A DNA stretch of 64,000 nt from Sphingobium fluviale (GTDB taxonomy: Bacteria > Pseudomonadota > Alphaproteobacteria > Sphingomonadales > Sphingomonadaceae). Position 1 is the stretch's first letter. Each line of letters begins with the position of its first letter. Of the stretch, positions 59,462 through 64,000 are shown in pieces. The notes beneath the pieces were generated by a model. That model had not been told where the DNA came from, made no database searches, and saw nothing but the letters and a program-made list of their open reading frames with translations. The translations under genes were made by a program, and so were the position numbers. The stretch covers positions 1-64,000 of the forward strand of contig NZ_SBKP01000008.1 of the NCBI RefSeq assembly GCF_004122115.1, given 5' to 3'.

Positions 59462-59869
59462 ATGCAAACCTGGCTGATGAAATCGGAGCCGGATTGTTTC
59501 TCGTGGGACGACCTTGTGAACAAAGGCAAGGCCGAGTGGGATGGCGTCCGCAATCACCTCGCGCAGACGCACATGAAGGCAATGAAGCGCGGCGACCGCG
59601 CGCTATTCTATCACAGCAATATCGGGCTGGAGGTCGTCGGCATCATGGAGATTGTCGATGAGGCCGCGCCGGACAGCACGGACGAGACCGGGCGCTGGAT
59701 GGCGGTGCATGTTTCCCCGTTGGAAAAGATGCCCACACCGGTGACACTCAAAACGATGAAGGCCGACCCCGCGCTCAAGGACATGGTGATGATTCGCCAG
59801 TCGCGCCTCTCCGTTTCGCCCGTCAGCGCGGCGGAGTATGCGCATATCCTGAAGCTCGGCGGGCTCTGA
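59462..59869 (+). CDS. EVE-domain protein
   Basis: A 135-residue EVE (PUA-like) protein: MQTWLMKSEPDCFSWDDL, WDGVRNHLAQTHMKAM, GDRALFYHSN and SRLSVSPVSAAEY. The fold binds modified bases in DNA or RNA; chromosomal stand-alone members of this type are widespread and mostly uncharacterised. It starts five bases after alaS and is likely co-transcribed. Confidence 0.9.
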   Translation: MQTWLMKSEPDCFSWDDLVNKGKAEWDGVRNHLAQTHMKAMKRGDRALFYHSNIGLEVVGIMEIVDEAAPDSTDETGRWMAVHVSPLEKMPTPVTLKTMKADPALKDMVMIRQSRLSVSPVSAAEYAHILKLGGL

Positions 59870-59979
59870 TAACGGAGGCCGGGCATGCCTCCAAACAGAA
59901 ACCCCCACCGCAATGCGGCAGGGGCGCTCTGGTCCGAAATGTCATGACCCACCCGGCAGGGTGCGCCACAATCCGGTGC

Positions 59980-60072
59980 TTACCCGAAAAGGGTGAGATA
60001 GGCCATCGCGGGGATGCCGAGCGAAATGACGCCGGCGAACGCGGTAAAGCCGAGATCAGCGATGTTTTTCAT
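59980..60072 (-). CDS. 30-residue single-helix membrane peptide
   Basis: On the minus strand a 30-codon frame begins MKNIADLGFTAFAGVISLG and ends with a short hydrophobic stretch before TAA. A clear AGGAG lies seven bases before the ATG. The peptide is one hydrophobic segment of about 22 residues with a single lysine near the start. Its good ribosome site and coherent composition suggest a real small membrane protein. It is divergent from hrpB. No family was recognised. Confidence 0.55.
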   Translation of the reverse strand: MKNIADLGFTAFAGVISLGIPAMAYLTLFG

Positions 60073-60251
60073 AATACGCTCCTGTGAACAACAATTTGTG
60101 CTTTGGTTGTGTGGTTCATATATGTTGCGGTGCAATATCCTTCAAACGCAAAGACAGTTGTTGCGATTGCAGAAAACGCAACCTTTGGTTTACCATGGCT
60201 GGTAATAAAGGGTGATCCGCCCAGCATTTGCGATGAAACGTGTGTAAACCC

Positions 60252-62702
60252 ATGTCGTGGCTTCCTGTTAACGCCATTTTGCCCAATCTGCTCAATGTGC
60301 TGCACTGCAATAGCAATGCGGTGCTCGTGGCCCCGCCCGGCGCGGGCAAGACGACGGCGGTGGCGCCTGCGCTGCTGGGTGAAGACTGGTGCACCGGCCA
60401 GATCCTGCTGCTTTCGCCCCGCCGCCTTGCCGCCCGCGCCGCAGCAGAGCGGATGGCCGAGACGATGGGCGAGGCGGTGGGGCGCACCGTGGGCTATGCC
60501 ACGCGCATGGACAGCCGCCACTCCGAGCAAACGCGCATCCTCGTGCTGACCGAAGGCATCTTCCGCAATCGCATACAGGATGACCCAGAGCTGTCGGGCG
60601 TCTCCGCCGTGCTGTTTGACGAGGTGCACGAACGCAGCCTCGACAGCGATTTCGGCCTTGCGCTCGCGCTCGATGTGCAGGGGGCACTGCGGCCGGACCT
60701 GCGCCTGCTCGCCATGTCAGCCACGATGGACGGCGCGCGCTTCGCCCGCCTGATGGGCGATTGCCCAGTGGTTGAAAGTGAAGGCCGCGCCTATCCGCTG
60801 GAGCTGCGCCACATCGGCCGCCGCGCCGAGCAACGGATCGAGGACGAGATCGCCGCCGCATGCCGCCGCGCGCTCATGGATGAAGCGCATGGCGACATCC
60901 TCGCCTTCCTGCCTGGCGTCGCGGAGATCAACCGCACGGCGGAACGCCTCGCCGGGCTGGCAGACGCAGCCGTGCTCCCGCTCCACGGCTCGCTCGAACC
61001 CGCGGACCAGCGCCGCGCCCTCGGTTCCGATCCGCAAGGCCGCCGCAAGATCATCCTCGCCACCAACATCGCCGAGACGAGCCTCACCGTCCCCGGCGTG
61101 CGCATCGTGGTGGACAGCGGCCTCACCCGCCGCGCGCGCTATGATCGGTCGGCCGGCGTCACGCGCCTTGTCACGGAAAAGGCGAGCCAGGCGGCGGTAA
61201 CGCAGCGGGCGGGCCGCGCCGCGCGCCAGGAGGCGGGCGTCGCCTATCGGCTGTGGGAGGAGGCGGCGACCGGCGGCCTCGCCCCGTTCGATCCGCCGGA
61301 GATACTGGAGAGCGACCTTTCCGGCCTGCTGCTCGAATGTCTGATCTGGGGCGTGGCGGACCCGGCCTCGCTCCGCTGGCTCGATCCGCCACCGCCCGCC
61401 TCGCTGGCCGAGGCTCGCACCCGCCTCACCGCATTGGGCGCGCTCGATGCAGCGGGCGGCATTACGCCGCATGGCCGCGCCATCGCGAAACTGCCGCTGG
61501 AGCCGCGCATCGCGCACATGCTGCTCGCCGCGCGCGACCTCGGCCTGGTGCGCACCGCGTCGCGCATCGCCGCGCTATTGGGGGAGCGCGGCCTTGGCGG
61601 CACCGGCGAGGATATGGCCGAGCGCCTGCGCCGCTTCACACAGGAAGAGGGCAGCCGCGCAGACGCCGCGCGCAGACTGGCGGACCGCTGGGCGCACATG
61701 GTGGGCGAGGGGGAGGGCGACGCCACACCCGTCGCCGACGCAGACGAACCCCATGCCGCCGGCCTCTGCCTCGCGCTCGCCTTCCCGGATCGGGTGTCGA
61801 AACGGCGCGGCGGCGATGGCGCGGAGTGGATCAGCGCCGGGGGCAGGGGCTTCCGCCTCGATCCCGCCAGCCCGCTCGCCCGCACGGAATGGCTCGCGGT
61901 CGGCGCGGTGCAGGGCGCGGCATCGGGCGCGCGCATCCTCTCCGCCGCTCCGCTGGACCGGCGCGACATAGAGCGCCTGTTCGCAGGCCGCATCACCGAA
62001 CAGCGCAGCGTGCGCTTCCGTGCCGACACCGGCGGGGTGGACGCGCGGCGCGAAACCCGGCTCGGCGGCATTGTGCTTACAAGCGGCGGAGACGACGCGC
62101 CCGATGCGGCAGAGGTCGCCCGCGTGCTCACGCAAGCCGTGCGCACCCATGGCCTCGCCCTGCTGCCGTGGAGCAACGCCGCCCTGTCGCTGCGCCGCCG
62201 CGCAGGCTTTGCGGGCGTTGCGGAGATATCCGACCCCGCGCTCCTCGCCAGCCTGGACGATTGGCTCCCGCCGCTCATCGAGGGCAAGCGCCGCCTCGCC
62301 GCCATAGACCCGCAAAGCCTGAACGCGGTGCTGGACTTGGCGCTGGGGTGGGACGGGCGCAAGCGGCTCGATGCCCTCGCCCCGCCGCATTTCCTGACGC
62401 CACTGGGCCATGAAGCCGCGATAGACTATGACGCGCCCGGCGGCCCAGAGGTGGAGCTGCGCGTGCAGGCGCTGTTCGGCCTCGCCGAGCATCCCACCAT
62501 CGGGCCAGACAGGCTGCCCCTGCGCCTCAGCCTCACCTCGCCCGCCGGCCGCCCGATCCAGACGACGAGCGACCTGCCCGGCTTCTGGGCGGGCAGCTGG
62601 GCGGATGTCGCCAAGGAAATGCGCGGGCGCTACCCCAAACATCACTGGCCGGACGACCCGGCGAGCGCCGCCGCCACCCTGCGCACCAAACGCAAATCTT
62701 GA
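60252..62702 (+). CDS. hrpB: ATP-dependent helicase HrpB
   Basis: An 816-residue DEAH-type helicase. Motif I is APPGAGKTT, motif II DEVH (LFDEVHERSLDSDFGLAL), motif III MSATMDG, motif VI QRAGRAAR, followed by the HA2 domain and the HrpB-specific C-terminal region (GWDGRKRLDALAPPHFLTPLG, GFWAGSWADVAKEMRGRYP). The ATG at 60252 is preferred over a GTG at 60240. The cellular role of HrpB is poorly defined. Confidence 0.94.
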   Translation: MSWLPVNAILPNLLNVLHCNSNAVLVAPPGAGKTTAVAPALLGEDWCTGQILLLSPRRLAARAAAERMAETMGEAVGRTVGYATRMDSRHSEQTRILVLTEGIFRNRIQDDPELSGVSAVLFDEVHERSLDSDFGLALALDVQGALRPDLRLLAMSATMDGARFARLMGDCPVVESEGRAYPLELRHIGRRAEQRIEDEIAAACRRALMDEAHGDILAFLPGVAEINRTAERLAGLADAAVLPLHGSLEPADQRRALGSDPQGRRKIILATNIAETSLTVPGVRIVVDSGLTRRARYDRSAGVTRLVTEKASQAAVTQRAGRAARQEAGVAYRLWEEAATGGLAPFDPPEILESDLSGLLLECLIWGVADPASLRWLDPPPPASLAEARTRLTALGALDAAGGITPHGRAIAKLPLEPRIAHMLLAARDLGLVRTASRIAALLGERGLGGTGEDMAERLRRFTQEEGSRADAARRLADRWAHMVGEGEGDATPVADADEPHAAGLCLALAFPDRVSKRRGGDGAEWISAGGRGFRLDPASPLARTEWLAVGAVQGAASGARILSAAPLDRRDIERLFAGRITEQRSVRFRADTGGVDARRETRLGGIVLTSGGDDAPDAAEVARVLTQAVRTHGLALLPWSNAALSLRRRAGFAGVAEISDPALLASLDDWLPPLIEGKRRLAAIDPQSLNAVLDLALGWDGRKRLDALAPPHFLTPLGHEAAIDYDAPGGPEVELRVQALFGLAEHPTIGPDRLPLRLSLTSPAGRPIQTTSDLPGFWAGSWADVAKEMRGRYPKHHWPDDPASAAATLRTKRKS

Positions 62703-62755
62703 CGAAGCCGCCCGGCTGGGCATAGGGGAGGGCATCGGGTTCAGGGAGAAACGAC

Positions 62756-63034
62756 GTGGCCGCGCATATCTATCAGACGCCGAAGAATGCGATGCAGTCC
62801 GGCAAGGCGCGCACATCGACCTGGGTGCTGGAGTTCGACCCCGCCGAGCCGAAACGGCCCGATCCGCTCACCGGCTGGGCAGGCTCCGGCGACACGCGCC
62901 AACAGCTGCGCCTCACCTTCCCCTCGCTGGACGCCGCCAAGGCCTATGCCGAGCGCGAGGCAATTGCCTATCACGTAACAATGCCCGCGCCGAAAGCGCT
63001 GAAATTACAGGCTTATGCCGATAATTTTAGGTGA
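62756..63034 (+). CDS. NDUFS4-like complex I accessory subunit
   Basis: A 92-residue protein of the ETC complex I subunit family (AHIYQTPKNAMQSGKARTST, WVLEFDPAEP, DPLTGWAGSGDT, LDAAKAYAEREAIAY). It is the bacterial counterpart of the mitochondrial NDUFS4 subunit, present mainly in alphaproteobacteria, and stabilises NADH:quinone oxidoreductase. The start is GTG at 62756 after AGGGAGA. It marks the right end of the core gene block. Confidence 0.92.
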   Translation: MAAHIYQTPKNAMQSGKARTSTWVLEFDPAEPKRPDPLTGWAGSGDTRQQLRLTFPSLDAAKAYAEREAIAYHVTMPAPKALKLQAYADNFR

Positions 63035-63213
63035 GGGTGAGATCAGGGTAGTTGCAGGAATCTTAGTTGTAACGTCATATATAACCATATGTCGTGCAAG
63101 AACTGTTGGAAGTACCGAAAGGAAGAACGATATCGCTTCAGTCGTGTGAATTGCGAGGCTTGTATGATTTGTTTATCCAACTTGATATAGAGTCTCAGCG
63201 GTGCACTACTACA

Positions 63214-64000
63214 ATGTATAGAGGCTATAGGGGCATCATCGTTTCAGCTAGTTTATGTTTGGCGCTATGGAGCCAAACCCCACGCGCTAAGGAAAGACTT
63301 AGCCCAAGCCCAAAACACCAAACCGAAAATAGCGATAAAAAGGAGAACATCTACATTAAGCCAACCCCGGTCGTTATATTTGAGACACCGGACCAAGCCA
63401 ATACCAAAAAGCGACGTGAAGATGAAAGCCGGAAACACGATGCCCGCGCCTTGCAGGCCCAAATAGACGCTGCTGAGGCCGCCAAAGATCAGAGAGTACC
63501 TACGTGGATAGGAGCGTTTCTCAGTATCCTTAGCACTTGCATTGTAGTTTGCTCCTTGTGCTTGGCCAAAAAAGCAAACAATATCGCTAAGGCCAATATC
63601 GCTAAACAACTGCGTCCTCTGCTGCATTTTGGAGATGTCTATTTCAGTAAAGACAGGCGTATTTTTTGGGCTGAGATTGAAAATAGAGGTGCTGGCCCGG
63701 CTATCAATGTTGAGGTTCACACCATCTCATTGACGGAAGCACAAAACAATGACGCCTGCGCCGTTTCTTTCGGCACAATAGGAGCTGGCGCGAAGCGGCT
63801 CCACGCCTTCGATTTTGGCGAGCCTGTTTTCTTCGCTGACAACGGCCTTGATGTTGCGGCCCTCTATCTGTCGTATTCCAGCCTCCACTACAAAGAACGT
63901 TTTATCCTGCGCGGGCAAATTTACAGCTATGATCACAGACTGCAATCAAACCCCGACAGAGCGGCTCTCCATCTTAAGCGTGGGTGTCCCGATGAGACTC
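63214..64000 (+). CDS. Unrecognised membrane protein, partial at window end
   Basis: An open frame of 262 codons runs without a stop to the last base, so the gene continues outside. From the ATG at 63214 the product starts MYRGYRGIIVSASLCLALWS, which looks like a signal or anchor helix. A charged region with a likely coiled coil (KKRREDESRKHDARALQAQI) follows, then a membrane helix (about 115-135, IGAFLSILSTCIVVCSLCL), then a globular part beginning RPLLHFGDVYFSKDRRIFW. The frame stays open upstream to 63085, so a GTG at 63094 is an alternative start. The DNA is clearly AT-richer than the core genes. No family was recognised. Confidence 0.6.
   Translation, partial: MYRGYRGIIVSASLCLALWSQTPRAKERLSPSPKHQTENSDKKENIYIKPTPVVIFETPDQANTKKRREDESRKHDARALQAQIDAAEAAKDQRVPTWIGAFLSILSTCIVVCSLCLAKKANNIAKANIAKQLRPLLHFGDVYFSKDRRIFWAEIENRGAGPAINVEVHTISLTEAQNNDACAVSFGTIGAGAKRLHAFDFGEPVFFADNGLDVAALYLSYSSLHYKERFILRGQIYSYDHRLQSNPDRAALHLKRGCPDET

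Noticed and set aside
61253-62816. Several long frames on both strands inside hrpB
   Set aside because: All overlap the conserved HrpB C-terminal region and are low-complexity products of high GC content.
63265-63720. A minus-strand frame of about 150 codons with hydrophobic stretches
   Set aside because: The plus strand is open over the whole region and continues to the window end with a signal-like start and a coherent domain layout, so the minus frame is more likely a shadow. The low coding potential of the area leaves some doubt.

Overview
The window is a stretch of high-GC alphaproteobacterial chromosome. It most resembles the Sphingomonadaceae. Reasons: a dapA-smpB-DUF2062-cckA order, a GTTC-N7-GTTC LexA box before recA, an NDUFS4-like complex I accessory subunit, a PEPxxWA-CTERM protein, an agmatine-to-putrescine pair beside rpsD, and a TonB-dependent receptor within a catabolic cluster. 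The family assignment is inference. No rRNA, CRISPR array or complete insertion sequence was seen.

Positions 1-15,662 are an accessory region ending at a tRNA-Lys(UUU) gene. Its core (125-12,757) looks like an uptake-and-catabolism cluster for an aromatic compound. It holds an AAHS-type MFS transporter, a LysR regulator, a TonB-dependent receptor with a perfect 12-bp inverted repeat in the shared control region, and a TetR regulator. Divergent from the TetR gene is a probable operon: the large and small subunits of a molybdopterin enzyme of the pyrogallol-phloroglucinol transhydroxylase type, an extradiol-dioxygenase-like VOC protein, two small alpha/beta-barrel proteins and a lipoprotein amidohydrolase. 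The large subunit carries an extra N-terminal SCP2-like domain. The small subunit lacks exactly the four cysteines expected to hold one of three [4Fe-4S] clusters. This is the best candidate for an undescribed system.

Between the cluster and the tRNA (12,767-15,564) lies a scar of gene fragments: an AsnC/Lrp C-terminus with an internal stop, an internal piece of a LigB/MhpB-type ring-cleavage dioxygenase joined in frame to the C-terminal half of conjugation protein TrbI, an intact DUF2274 gene, an excisionase, and a tyrosine integrase broken by a one-base frameshift. This suggests a decayed integrative element at tRNA-Lys.

From 15,663 to about 63,034 the genes are core chromosome. Left part: folK, aguB, aguA, rpsD, trmJ-nrdR-glyA-rpiB, two small-protein genes, an alpha/beta hydrolase, two cysteine desulfurases with a [2Fe-2S] ferredoxin, SRP RNA, dnaX-ybaB, lon, hup and tRNA-His. 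Middle: the rod-shape operon mreBCD-mrdA-rodA with a DNA glycosylase, mutL, a MaoC hydratase, an outer-membrane barrel protein, ychF, an M1 aminopeptidase, rplJL, a PEP-CTERM protein, greB and a soluble lytic transglycosylase. Right part: dapA, smpB, DUF2062, cckA, a lone receiver protein, recA, alaS, an EVE-domain protein, a 30-residue membrane peptide, hrpB and the NDUFS4-like gene.

After 63,035 the sequence becomes visibly AT-richer and contains one unrecognised membrane-protein reading frame that runs off the window end, probably the start of another acquired region.
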